Assembly (NCBI RefSeq): GCF_028554725.1
Contig: NC_071667.1
Coordinates: 83,428,001 to 83,492,000, forward strand
Source: Zeugodacus cucurbitae
Lineage: Eukaryota > Arthropoda > Insecta > Diptera > Tephritidae
Length of the DNA: 64,000 bases
Direction of reading: 5' to 3'
Numbering within the stretch: position 1 is the stretch's first letter; each line of letters begins with the position of its first letter. The notes beneath the pieces are model-generated. The model was given only the letters and a program-made list of their open reading frames with translations. It made no database searches and had not been told where the DNA came from. The translations under genes were made by a program, and so were the position numbers. Positions 39,046-51,689 of this stretch are shown in pieces.

Positions 39046-39740
39046 CTTGAAATGAGTGAAATCGGATAATAACCACGCCTTTCTCTCATACAAAAGTGAT
39101 GTTGAAATGTGCAAAAAGTGCTTTAACTAACTAACTTTCTCGGTCGTCGTCAGAAACACTAAACTTCACAAAATAAATAGTACACAAAAACTGCACTTAG
39201 AAATCCACAAAAAAAAAAAAAAGTGGGCGTGGCGTCGCCTACTTTCGGATCAAAAACCATATCTTAGGGACTACTCTATAAATTGCAACCAAATTTAGTA
39301 CCTGAACCTAATGTTATGTCAGTACCACCCTCAAAAAATTGCAAATTTGGATTCCATCTGACTTGTACACTTTACATTATATAAAGAACCAGTGAAGATA
39401 TCGGAATACAACTTTGTACTTATCCTACAATGGAGGTATCGCATCGCTCATCTAAAGATTTGCGAAATCGGAATATAAATCTTCAAGACCCCACATAACG
39501 AGCATAGGGACTTCAGCGCCTATGGAAAATTTTTTACTTAAAATATAAATAAATCTCGGAGATATTTTATAAAAATTCACAGGGAATCTATTCCTTCTGG
39601 AAAAATGTTTCTGTGCCAAAATTGTTTAAATCCCCTTATATGCCTAACAGTAGGTGTACTAATAAAATTAAATTAAATTTCATATATAAATTCCGAGAGC
39701 ATAAAATGTTCGGTTATACTCGAACTTAGCCCTTGTTTAA
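39046..39740. mobile_element. Same foldback-like family, copy 3, truncated
   Basis: It begins within the ATCGGATAATAACCACGCC block and runs through GTGGGCGTGGCGTCGCC to the right terminal repeat, with AAAATGTTCGGTTATACTCG near 39700. The left third and left terminal repeat are missing. It lies in the predicted calexcitin leader intron. Confidence 0.6.
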
Positions 39741-41144
39741 TAGTTTTTTTATTATCGTCTCTTCGAATAAATAAAATACATTCCAATAAATCCCCAATTC
39801 TAGTATTCAAACAAATGTCTTTAACGAACTTTTTCTGAGCACACAGCAACTCAAACAACTCTAAATAAATATTGTGAGATTTTCCATTTTTATTTTCGTA
39901 AACTTCGATATGGCCACTACACTTCTATTAAATAAATAAATTCCTCAAAGAAATCCATTTCGTACAGACAGTTTTTCAAATGTGTGTGTGTGAAAGTGCA
40001 CGAAAGCTTAAAAATTCGCCGTTATTTTGCAACATTTTAAGGCAATAGGAAATGTAAGGAAGTAAACGAAACTGCAGCACAATCAAGCATTCAATGGAAT
40101 GCCAAGACACACTTGTACACTTGTACGCTTGTGCATTTGTAGATTTCTGCAAGTACTCGAACGCTTTCGAGCAAATCAAAAACAAGCGGCCAACAAACTA
40201 TTGAGTCAGCAAGCTGGCTTGTGGCGTGTGTGAGCGGGTGTGTGCGTGCATTCATTTAAACTTACACTGATAAGTATGTATATATATGTGTGTGTGCCAC
40301 TCGAAAACGTCGCAACGGCTGCATATTCGATGGCTTTCGCTCGCTTTTTATTACAAGAAAGGACGCTACTAAGTGGATTTATTGTAAGCTTTTAACACGC
40401 GCAAACAACGTCGCGAGGGGAAATTTACGAGTGGAGCGGGATGTGCTGCCACCACTTCCACCGCTGCCGTTGCCATTGAATGCGGCGACAATTCACAATT
40501 CCAGCAACTACGGCCATAATCAACGCCCGCAAATGTTTGCAAGAATGTAAGTATGGACGCAGCGCTTTCTTGAATAGCGCCGGCAATTCGTTTGTGTTCA
40601 TTTCGAGTGGATTATGCATTTGTCACAGTTGCACTGAATATACCTCCATACGAACGCTCATATGCTTGCATTATCATCTTGACTGCGCTGCCATGCCCAT
40701 TGCAGCGTTGTCAAATGTCAAGTGTAACTCTGCACACACACACACACACACATATGGTGACTTTCATAAATGCCACCTTGATGCCGTTGCTGAGTTGATA
40801 CTATGTGTTAAAAAGTTATTGCATTTGTTGGCAGCGTCTTTCAAAATTATGAGCACGACCATCATAGCCCAGTAAAATGCCACTGCACACATACACACTT
40901 ATGTTTTATGCGCTGTGGCCATATGTGTGCTGTGGCATTCATATGCGCTGGAAGACACTTAAATGTAGTGACGCATCATGAGATTCCCTTAGAATGGGCA
41001 CTAAAAACTTGTATGTCAATAAACAAATGCAAGGCGGAGTGTTTGCAAGGTAGTAGGCCACATGAGGAAATTTGGATAAAAAGTCAGTTTTGATAACCTT
41101 GATGATGATAAAGTTTTGAAGTAAAAATTTTTAAAGGAAATTTT

Positions 41145-41470
41145 CATATTTAGCTGGTGTTTATAGAGTTTTAACAATGATAAATGTAATATTATTGGCC
41201 TTTTTTTGGAAGCTAATGGAAATGGTTTCACCTATGAAAGCTTTCCAGATGGCGCAATAAGAACTTTCTAAGCTTTGAGTGCACATTTCGATTTTAAAAA
41301 ACTTTTTAAAGAAATAATAAATGGTGGGGTCACAAAACTATATTATTTACTAACTGGGCATTTAGCTGTTATTTATAGAGTTTTAGCAATGATAAATATA
41401 ACGCTATTGGTCTCATATCCAAAGCTGCTGAAAAGCTTTTGACCGGATGAAAGCTTCGTAGGTGTATCTA
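41145..41470. repeat. Diverged tandem duplication, period about 220 bp
   Basis: ATTTAGCTGGTGTTTATAGA through AGAGTTTTAACAATGATAAA at 41150 recurs as ATTTAGCTGTTATTTATAGA and AGAGTTTTAGCAATGATAAA at about 41369. Both are followed by matching GAAAGCTT blocks near 41236 and 41449. Confidence 0.55.
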
Positions 41471-44400
41471 CATATAATAAAAGTGTGAGCTCTGTGAATT
41501 TGAAAGAACTTCGGAAATAAATCCAAACTCTTCAGATAATTTAACTGAAGTATTTACTATGTGACATAATAATTTGGTGATTATTATTTAAAAAATATTT
41601 CAAAACTTCAAAAAAATTTTATTTGCATTTATTAAAGACATTACTATCAATTACCCATCACTATCAATTACACACTTTGCTTCATTGGCACAAGTTTTTA
41701 CTTAGTGCCAAATCACCGATTGCGGTTTTCGAATTTGAATTAAAAAACAAAAGTCAACTTCAGTTCAATATAAAGCCAATTAATTAGTACGTACATATAG
41801 AAGTGCATTAGCCATAAAAAATTACTTGTTTCGGCATGTGCAAACTGAGTTCAATGCCTAAACTGGTTATTTTTAATTATTCTCAAATTAAAGCAAAGTG
41901 TGTGGCAGCGAAAAGTAATCGGTGTTACTAAGTCTAAAAAAAGTTTAAATAATTAATTGCTGCGTTTATCTGAATTATTTGCATGAAAGAATTTGCAAAC
42001 TGATTTCGAAAAAAAATACAAAAATATATATATATTATTCATTTAATATTACATAACAACAGAGATTTTCGATTTTCGGATAAATAATTTTCTTAATTTT
42101 TACATGTACAAAACTATAAGGAAATAATAAATATTTTTCTATTAATATTATTTTATAAAATTTTAATTTAACAAATATCGTCGTGACTTTGACTTTTAAT
42201 AATTGCTACCTGGAACACAGAAAGTTGCATTTTTGTCACTCCGAGTCTTGCTTGGAGTCCTACTCCAACTTTGGAACATATTTTTGTAGGGATATTACAA
42301 CTTATAGATTTATAAATAGAATAATTTATTTATGCATTTTTTCCTTTATTCTAGAGAATTCTCCCGAAATACTCATTTAAGCTCACTAAATATATAACAA
42401 ATATTTCACTCAGCATATTAAAATATCCATTTATAATTAAGAAATATGTCAACTAAGCCGCATATTGTGTCAGAGTATTGAAAATAAATAAGTCGAATAC
42501 AGTTCAAATGCGTTAAAATTCTGCTTGCTTATTAATTTACAAGCAGTGTTAAGCCGCTGCGCAAACTCGTTCAAATGTTACTGATTGTTTATTTATGAGC
42601 ATTATCTTATTTATTGTTAACGATTTTTTGTTGCATCTACAGCTGTCATTCGTTGTGAGTCATAATCATTGGTTCTGGTGGCCTTGTATTCATATGTTGA
42701 CCTATAATGTCATTGCTGTTGTCAGCGGGCAAAAAGAAAGTGACAAAAACTGGTTTCGGCGCAATTCAAATATATTTATTAATTAGCGAACATTTGCATT
42801 TAAGGCTTTAACAATAATTAAATTTAATGTAGCTTACAAAAGAGGTGGCTTATTTGAATGCTTTGTAATTGGATTCGTTGAGATTCAATTCAATGTGGAT
42901 AAAATCAAAACGTCATTTGGTATTGGAGTTTATTAAATAAATTGGAAAGTGGCCTGCCTTTGTGGTAAACTGCAAAAAGGTGTTTTCAAGAAGGAGTTTT
43001 CAAAAAACAAAGAGTACTTCAACAGAGAAAAAAGGCAAGCCTCCATTTTTGCCATATTATTTTTCCACTGTGAGAATTACTGTATTTAGGTAGTGCACTT
43101 TATAAGCAAGCATAATTCAAAGTAAGTCGTAAATCGTTTGCTTTATTATACAACAAAGCCATCCATCAACTCAATCAACAGTTAATGGATAATCCCTTTT
43201 ATTTGCTAATAATTTTCTCCACTAAATCAACATTAATAATCAATAAGATGAGCGAGTGATAAACGAGGAAATCGCTGCGCTTCATAGTCAATCAAACTTG
43301 AAATTACTTTTTCTCATGTGTATCGAGAGCGCAATTTCTGCATCCTGCCGTCGCTGAGTGTCTGTCAGCGCGTAAATGTGTCGCTTTATCAGCGATTGAG
43401 ATCACTCATACGCCAGCGCGTACTCTTAAACAAAGACGGCATTTATATGAAAACATCATTTAGAACGCATGAAGCCTGGCTGTGCTACCAGCATATGAAG
43501 AAATCAAAGTGTTTGCAAATGACAATGAGACATCGCGTAAGCGCGCGGGAGCAAAATCAACATGCATAAATTTACATGGCATTAATGTCGCGTATACGCC
43601 GTGCCAGACTGTTCATGCTCGCCTGCATCCATGTCATTTGTACCACATCACTACATGCCGAGTTCGAGTGGCTTGTGAGCCTATAAAAAGTGCGCATAAA
43701 AGGTATATGAATTAAGTGAGGCCTTCTCATGTTAACTTTTCACTTTTGAAGCATCAAAGTAATTTAGCAACAGCAACAAAAAAGGAGCACAATATAACTG
43801 TCATTTTCATTACACACAGTGAACTGGAACGTTTGAGTGGCTGCCAGCGGCACTTGTAGTGCAAATGAAATGTGACAAAGTGTCATTATACATACATTCA
43901 GTTATATATTGAGTTTGTACAAGCGCCATCATTGGTTCGAATCCGCAAAAGCTGATGTTTCGTCATTCAAATTGTGTTATTACACAGCATCGAGAGACCC
44001 AAAAACATTATCTATGCCTCTTTTACACATCACTCAACTGTTTATTTATTTTATTATTTTATTATTTATTTTTTGTTTTGATTTCACCCCGCTGCCAATG
44101 GCATATGTAAGACATACATATGTATGGTATATCTACAAAGCCAGGTATGTCTGCTTAATTGGCGTTGGTTGCATTTGTTCTTCATTTGTGGCTTCATGTT
44201 TAATTGTGTGCATTTGACCAAAGTTTTCACATTTTCTAATTCTAAGCAAATACATATATGTCGTTGCACACACACACTGATGTGAAGGTATGGACAGACA
44301 AGTAAAATTTTAGATAAAGGAAAAGTAGAGTTGGCTAGCTTACTTGCCGCCTGAAGCTTTCACTTGAGGCATTGCAAAAATTAATTGGAAAATGCAATGT

Positions 44401-44694
44401 TTTGCTTCAGAACTAAATATTTTGATAGCAAAAAATTAGTTATGATAATGCAGGTTTAGTTGCACTGGATTTAGTATAAAATGATATATAATATAGTTTT
44501 AAGAACTTTGGTCTTATTTTATATTATTTTTATTTTATTTCATTGTAATTCCATAATAATTGACTTCAGGAAAGATAATGACGAATATGGCATAATCATA
44601 ATGACCAATGCTCGTTAAATCTTTAATTTTATAGTCGCCAGTCTTTAAAGAAATAAGTTTCCAAATAAATGAAGGGTGTATTTTAGACATGTCA

Positions 44695-44850
44695 TTATCA
44701 ATGAGGGTCTTTGAGTTAATTGAGTTATACTCAGTTTGGCTACAATTTCATAATGAACAGACTTACTCTGGAACAACACCAATTGCAGCAAAAATTGGTC
44801 GAAAATTGGGCTTCTTGGCTAGAATTTATTCCAGGAAGCCCGCGGCTAGA
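44695..44850 (+). mobile_element. Internally deleted mariner-like element, copy 2
   Basis: In one open frame from the ATG at 44753 the copy reads MNRLTLEQHQLQQ, then KLVENWASWLEFI. The N- and C-terminal pieces of the transposase are fused with only about four residues between them. It is the clearest view of the deletion joint. The surrounding 89-codon frame is mostly noise. Confidence 0.6.
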
Positions 44851-46802
44851 TCACTTGCTCGAAATCATTTTTATAACATAATAGGAAACCCTTATCCTCA
44901 TGATAAAGCTAAATTCTTGGACTTAATATGGAATTATATGCGTTTCATTTCATCTTGAGAAATACATGCTTAAAAAATACCCTTTACAAGTACTAATTTT
45001 TTAGTATGTTAAACTTTTTTATAAAATACTGCTCAAACTGATTATTCAATTAGAAAAAAATGCGCTTTGAAGCTCTATTATTGTAAGTATCTTAAACACA
45101 TGACATAAAAGCTACACAAAAGGTTCAACAGCCCCAAACTGGTTTGAATTAGTTCATTTACTTTGTTCTAAGGAAATATAGAATTTAAGCTCTAATTAAT
45201 TTAACAGCACAAATATTTTATAAAGATATTTATATATTGTATTTTGATTCATATCATCAAATACGAGACATATGTATGTAATGAAATTCTATTTTGTACA
45301 AAAATAAAAATAATTTATTTTTCAAGTATAATCACAAGGTATAATTAATACAAAGAGTTTTATGTATTCTGAAGCATTTTCTGACAAAGAATTGATTTCA
45401 CGAATTTAATATTTAACAAGCCTTACTAATGTATTTGTAATTTTAAATTTTTTCGAAAACGAACAAAATTTGCCCGTTTGTGGGGACCTAATAATTTAAA
45501 ATTTTCTCTGTTCTCTTTAAATATAACTGCTTAACACATAATTCGTCTGAATTGCCAGATTCGCTTGATTTTCTATGACTAACTTCCGTAATAAGTCTTC
45601 ATCTGATTTTCTTAAACTTCGAATAGCGTGCCTTTTGCTCCCTCTACCGGAATTTATAGTAATTATTTTTGAAAATGCCTTAGTATTAAAAGTTTGGTAT
45701 AAAACTGGATTCTACTTCTCTTACTAAAATTATAAACTCTCTAACGCCTATACTCCCACCACCACACACTGATTATAGGTACTCAAGCATTGACTTTAAG
45801 AAATTTTTGAATTTTATGTTAACTGCAAATGAAAATTGCAAAAATTCTGTACAAAGTAATGGCAATCTACGATTTTGTTCAATTTTAATGTCAATTTAGT
45901 TCATTTTAGGGAAATCTGTATGTAACTTTAACACAAACAGCAAGTAAAACCTGCAATTTGCTAGCAAAATTCACTAAATATATCGCAAGATGTCAAACTA
46001 AATAGAAACACTTTGCAAGTATTTTGGCAAGTCTAAATTGAGAAGTTTTTTGGAACTCAATGCAGTATAGGCGACACAATATTAATTAGCCACACCCTAG
46101 GTATGGCAAATACGCAGCAAGATGCTCAGATATATATACTGTGTGAACATTTATAAAACCAAGAAAAGTCCTTAATCACCACGAAACTTTTCCTGTCCAC
46201 TTTATCTTAATTTGGTGCCGAATGTTGTGCGGTTGCCGCACACAGTGGCCTTTCTTCATATTTATACACATACAAACACAACCGAGTCAGAGTCGACAAA
46301 ATTGTACGTGAATGTGTGTATGTTTTGCACTTTAATGTCCATTTAATTTGCGGCAACACAAATTGTTTCTCAAGTTTTTCACCTTCAGCTGGGTGAGCCG
46401 TTTTTCAAAAATGCTCACTGATACTTTGGCGGCACACAGAAAGAGGCGCAGCCAACACAAAAAAGGCAGTGAGCTCGACACAATTGTCTGTCTTGCAGCT
46501 AACACTTTTCAGTGCCACAATTGTTTCTTCCATTTGCAAATTACCGTTATTTTTTACTTATTTATGAAAACAAAAATCTAAACTATGAAAAATTGCGCAG
46601 AAAGCGTGCGTTCTTTCATGGCCGAGCATGCTTTGTGCTGCAAAAGTTCGTTTCATGTTCTCATTTTCCATGTCACTTTTTACGGTTTTTTACCTTGAGC
46701 AATTCGCATTTCGCATTTATTTCAATTTTGTTTATTTCAATTCTTCAACTCTACCTTGTTACATACAGACAAGTTGTGAAATTATTCTGCGCACTCACTC
46801 AC

Positions 46803-46980
46803 CAAATTATTAATCGCTTCTGGCAATTAAGATAAATTTTTGCGACTCCTGCGGCCTTTCTTAATTCGGAAATCAACGGAGACTTTCGTTAGAACACACT
46901 GTGCCTTACGGTTGGCTGACTGCGATTGCGACTGTTGCAAGTAGCTGGTTGCTGGTTGCGCGTGCGAAACGTTTGTGATA
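46803..46980 (-). other. Predicted noncoding first exon of the calexcitin gene
   Basis: A textbook donor (TTTG, then GTGAGTGAGT, on the minus strand) ends this block at 46803, and a TATA box lies about 30 bases upstream of its 5' end. It would splice to the acceptor at 36450 and leave a 10.4-kb leader intron. No other gene on this strand between 36 and 47 kb explains it. The start at about 46976-46985 is set only by distance to the TATA box; the initiator (ATCACAAA) is weak. The link to calexcitin is inferred. Confidence 0.5.
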
Positions 46981-47002
46981 TTGCCGCATGCACGGGCTGT
47001 TG

Positions 47003-47010
47003 CTTTTATA
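47003..47010 (-). promoter_or_regulatory. TATA box (TATAAAAG) of the predicted calexcitin promoter
   Basis: TATAAAAG on the minus strand sits in a locally GC- and CpG-rich block (about 46900-47340) that contrasts with its AT-rich surroundings. It is about 200 bases upstream of a strong splice donor. The open frames on the plus strand across this block have no homologue I recognise and are probably by-products of its composition. Confidence 0.5.
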
Positions 47011-48068
47011 CGTCCAATTGGCTGGCTGGATGGCTGGCGCTCGTCTGCCGCTGCCTCGGCGCGTTCGTGTTGGTGCAGCGCCTTTTGCTCGTGCGGTGGG
47101 GTGGGTGCTCAGCTGCTGGGATTCTTGTTCCATTCTCACAGTCGCGCTGCGGCACTGCGATGCCGGCGTCATTGTTCGTTACTTCGCTTTTGTTATCGCG
47201 CAGCAGCCGATGCTATCTTATCGTTGCGCCGATTGCGACATTTCGTTTGGTTCTTCGCCCATTGCCGCAGCCGCAGCCACAATTCCGTTGTTTCGCTGCC
47301 AAGTAAACATTTGTTTGTATTTGCTTTGATACGAGTATGACTGCAAATAGCTGCGCAAATATGTGCGTGTGTGTGTGTGAATCGCTTGCCTTTTTGTTTG
47401 CCGATTCGGTGTTTGTTGTCATCTCTGTCAAATCAGCGCCTCTGTACTGGATATGCACTGCAGCGCGGTTGGCGGGGGTGTGTGTGCGGCGAACGCTTAA
47501 CCACGTGCACTCGCTTTGTTGTTTTTTTTTGCGGTAATTCGACATTTCGGCCAACGGGTTTAATTTCTAATTTGCATTGCTCGCCGCTTTGCCTTTAATT
47601 TTGGAAATACTCGTAATGCAGTGCGACTGCTTAGATTTCGTTTGATTTGGATTTGCTTGGCTTACTCGTCGTTCTCTTAATCGCGCACACGTCATTTCTA
47701 CACAGATCAATGCGCTGTATTACGAATCTGGTTTTGATTATCTTTAAATTGAATTCACAAATGTTCTGAACCCGTTACAAAAAAACTTTCTGACTAACAT
47801 TTCAACTTTCTAACATAGGCATATAGATTTTGAATTATTAAGGAACTCCAGAGAGAAAAACTATTTATTGAATATGGATATATAAGCTAAAGTTTATTAT
47901 TATAGGACCTTAGTAATCCTGCTTTCACGCTTCATCTCTATGTTCGAATAGTTGGGTGCTCTCAATGAAACTACCTATTTCCATTATTGTTTTTGTGACC
48001 AGCCGTTCAAGGTTTGGTGCCTGATGAATTCCAAGTGTTCAATGTCTGGTTTGTGATAGGGAAGGACA

Positions 48069-48131
48069 TTCACAAAGAAAAAAAGAGAAAGAGAAGAGAG
48101 AAGAGAAACAAAGAGAAAAGAAGAAGATAAT
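48069..48131 (+). repeat. Polypurine (GA-rich) tract
   Basis: About 60 bases are almost entirely A and G on the plus strand (runs of AAAGAGAAAGAGAAGAGAG). This composition can form triplex DNA or serve as a GAGA-type site. It is isolated, with no gene nearby. Confidence 0.6.
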
Positions 48132-48573
48132 TTGCTCCACCTCGGAATCATCTATGGTTTTCTGATTTTGCCAGATCGCCCGATTTTTCGTTTCCGATAA
48201 TGTTCCTATGGTCGGGAAACCAGATTACGGATAGTTGTAGTTTTTCATGAATAACTCGAAGGCTCCTTATTGTAAATGCTCATAAAAAAAATATAAAAAA
48301 AACAACCTTGGCTTGCAAAATGCCTTTGAACTCATGCAACATTGTCCATTTCCGATCTTCCTCTAACCGTATAAGTATGTATTTCGAACATAACTTTGAA
48401 GTTTCGTAAAAAGCAAATTGATACCACATAGAGGGTTCAAAAAGTTTTCTCTGGAGCCTAACTGTCATTCACACTATTAAAAGAGTTTGAAACTGCAACG
48501 GAAAGGAGAAGGTAGAATTTTTGTTCTCTTCTCTACTAAACGAATAATATTTTTCGGACTAAAGTGTATTTAA

Positions 48574-49184
48574 GGGGTTAGGGGTAGTCAGAAACACGAA
48601 AAAATTAATGTTTTGACTTAAAGTCACGAAAATTTCAAAAAAAAATTCATAATTTCCAAAGTTATAGCGGTCTGTGTTGACCCAGTTTCAAAAAATGGTC
48701 CTTGCGGTGACAATCATAAGTCCTTTGAGATTCATCTAAAATCAATCGGATAAAAAAAATAGTTTTATAAATAGATAATCCTGGACCTGATCAAAGCTTT
48801 TTTTCAAAAATTAACAAAATGGCGGCCTCAGAAAATTTTTTTCTAGATTTTCGAGAAAAAATCAACAGTTAATTGGTCTTAAAAATCGAAATAAAAAAAT
48901 CCTTCGATCAGGCCTGAGTTTATTATGTATTCTAAAAGCTGTATAAATTTCATTAAAATCTACTGAGCGGTTATCGAGTTACAGTTGTCACCAGTTCAAA
49001 AAACATAGTTTTGAGATAAACGCATTTAAAGTTTCACACTATCGTGTTGGAGTGCCCGAGCGCTCTTTGTTATTTGTCGAATAACTCGAAAAGTTATTAT
49101 CAGAGAATGTTTTTAAGATTCACACCTAACGAAAATGCAAATAAAAACATTGATTTTTTGAAAATCCTAACTACCTCTAACCCC
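48574..49184. mobile_element. TTAA-flanked inverted-repeat element, family unknown
   Basis: TTAA occurs directly outside both ends (48570-48573 and 49185-49188). The ends GGGGTTAGGGGTAGTCAG and, inverted, GGGGTTAGAGGTAGTTAG match at 16 of 18 positions. TTAA duplication suggests piggyBac-type insertion, but the GGGG termini are not typical of that family. The 611-bp interior has no transposase. Confidence 0.65.
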
Positions 49185-51127
49185 TTAAGACATAAAATTC
49201 AACTATTTACACATGTCCTAATGTGCGAGGCTTAGAGCCATACGTGGTGCAACAGCAGAAATCGCACAATGTAAATAATGTGTTTTTTTTTGTACTTTTG
49301 CATAATCTTGAATATTTAAATTATTATTTGTTGTTTGTTTCAAGTGGTAGCGCAGCATGCGAGTACAGTGGTGTCAACTTGACACAAACCGCTGACAAAT
49401 GTCTTTGTATGATACAATCAGCCAAAGCCAACCAGAGGAATTTGGCTGACCTTGCTTAAGTGCAGCACTGCACATTCCCATGTTAACAATTAATTTCAAT
49501 GCAACGGGACAGTTAGGGTGCTTTGGGGGTGCGGAGGGAGACCGCTGCAAGTTTGCAATAATTTTACAACTCAATGCTAAAGCAATGTGCAGAGTAATTA
49601 TGCGGCAGCAGGAGACCCTTCACACAGACGCAGACACACATACACAGTGGAGAGTGTGATCAAAAAAGGGTTTGCAGAAAACTTACACACACACATCCAC
49701 ACTTATGTTTATGCTCTTTGTAGCATAGCCAACTATAGATAGCTGTGTGTGAAATGCCTTTCAATTTGTTGCAAGCATTTTTTGAGCGCTCAGTCGCTCT
49801 CTTGCCGGTCCTCCTACGCTCTCGGCGCTGCTTTGTTGCAGCATAACAGTGAAATTTTGTAAACAACATTGGCCATCTCGTGTCGAGCACGTGTGTTCTG
49901 TTGCCGTTTCGTTTCGCCACACAATGATGGCGGCAACGTTGCTGCTGCGCTGCGCTGCCACCGCCTTGCCAAGTTATCCTGTTGTACAGCAGTGCCGTGG
50001 CGCCCTGAACGCTGCTACCGATTGCAGATGACCATTTTCTGCAGTTCACTAATTCTGATTTCAGACCAATGTTTCGTTCCGCTTTTGGGCCTATTTATTT
50101 TCAATAAGCCCTGATTGCTTTCAACTTACAAGCAAACAACATTTCGCACAAAAATACAAAAACAGAAAATTAAAAAAATAAAAGATTTGAGTTGTTTAAT
50201 CGTATTCTTAAATTAAAATTCGTATTTGTTCATTAAAAAATAAATTAAAATAAAATAAACAAATTAATGAAGAGTGCGCTTAAATTGCTGTAAAATTTCA
50301 TCCCGATCACGAATAACCAGAGCAACTCTAATTAGTATACATATCTACATTTACTCATAATCTTTATCAGCAATTTATATGAGCATAAAATGCACATTTT
50401 CGTTTGCCTTTTGTTAAACTTATCTCTGTATCGCAATATTTTTGCAGCTCTTCAAAGCAGCACCCACACCTGAGTACAAGTTATTGCTGCCTTCATGTGT
50501 GTGTACAAGTGCTTGCTCAGTTATTTGCTTCCGTGCTTGCAGATGGCACCTCAAAATCGGGATAATAAAAATGGCATTGACACACATTCCACACACCACA
50601 CGAGTATGGCTAAGCCGAAAAGTTCTAGCATTGTGGCAGCATTTGAGAGCATTAAAAATACCGCTAACTAACTGGTCTATTCACAGTTGTCATGTGTGGT
50701 CATTGGAATGGTTTCTGCAGTTATTGATTCTTTTAAAGGTGTTTTTTAGTTTTTTTTTTTTTAATTTTTAGTATTATTTAATAGTAAAGTATAGTAATCA
50801 AAATAAAATTATTGTTTTTTCTTACAACTTATATATGTGGGAGAAAGGTGTTTTGGGAGATTTGTTCTTTTATGTATATGAAATTTTTTTCATTTTCTTT
50901 TTTTTGCTTATTGGAGCATTGAGAACCATGAAACTAGATCTTACTGAATAGCAGAATGGCATAGTAATCACTCCATTCGATACACGATTTTTGGGATTAA
51001 ATTCGACTTTTCCAACGATTTCTCGTATGCTTGTAAAGCGACGGCTCTTTTAGGTTTGGTCTAGACAAAGTAAGGAATGAATACAGCTGACGTACTTTAT
51101 ACTTTTCATACTTCAGGAGCGTGTATA

Positions 51128-51653
51128 CAGTAGTTTTCCGAAATAACGAACACATTAATTGTCAGGCCTGTTCGCTATATCGAAAGTTTCGTTAATTCGA
51201 GTACTCACTTAGAGATATTTTTATCAACAAAAATGAGTTATATATCCGAAAATTGCAGTTTAATAAATTGTTTTATTAATTATTTGTTAAAAAATGAAAA
51301 ACCATAACAAAACAATTCAAATCCTATAAATTCTTCCAAAATGGATCAATTCTGACCCTCATACTTCTATTTGGTGCTGATCAATAATTTTAAGTTTTTT
51401 TTATAAAATTCAACATTTTTTGAATTTGCACATTTTTTTTTTTTGAATTTTTTTCCAGTTTTATTTTTAATTCTGGTTCGATGTTATTTGATTTTTTCCT
51501 CTTTCTTCATATGTCTTCTTCATGTTGTTCGTTAAACTGAGTACTTACAAATTCTCGATGTTCCTTATTTACGGTACTCAATGTAACAAATTTGCTTGTT
51601 CGTTATAAGCGGTTATCGTTAAAACGAATATTAGTTATTTCGGAAAACTACTG
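51128..51653. mobile_element. Pogo/Tigger-like non-autonomous DNA transposon
   Basis: The termini are perfect 20-bp inverted repeats, CAGTAGTTTTCCGAAATAAC, flanked by TA on each side (51126-51127 and 51654-51655). CAGT-type ends and TA duplication fit the pogo/Tigger branch of Tc1/mariner. The 526-bp interior is AT-rich without a transposase frame, so it depends on an element elsewhere. Confidence 0.75.
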
Positions 51654-51659
51654 TATTTT

Positions 51660-51689
51660 AAAATTCCCGTTCTTTTTTTTAACACACCT
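51660..51689. mobile_element. Solitary mariner-type terminal repeat beside a pogo-like element
   Basis: AAATTCCCGTTCTTTTTTTA followed by ACACACCTCGTA is a diverged copy of the right end seen at 7055-7083. It starts only 5 bases beyond the TA that flanks the element at 51128-51653. No left partner is clear. Confidence 0.45.

Larger units (their letters stand above)
36451..46802 (-). other. 10.4-kb predicted leader intron of calexcitin
   Basis: Contains foldback-family copy 3, the 41-kb tandem duplication and mariner-like copy 2. Otherwise it is AT-rich without a recognisable exon. Its status as an intron depends on the predicted first exon at 46803-46980. Confidence 0.45.

Noticed and set aside
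46926..47340. Long open frames of 109-126 residues on the plus strand
   Set aside because: Three overlapping phases are all open because the block is GC-rich; no domain, and the minus strand has a TATA box and splice donor instead.
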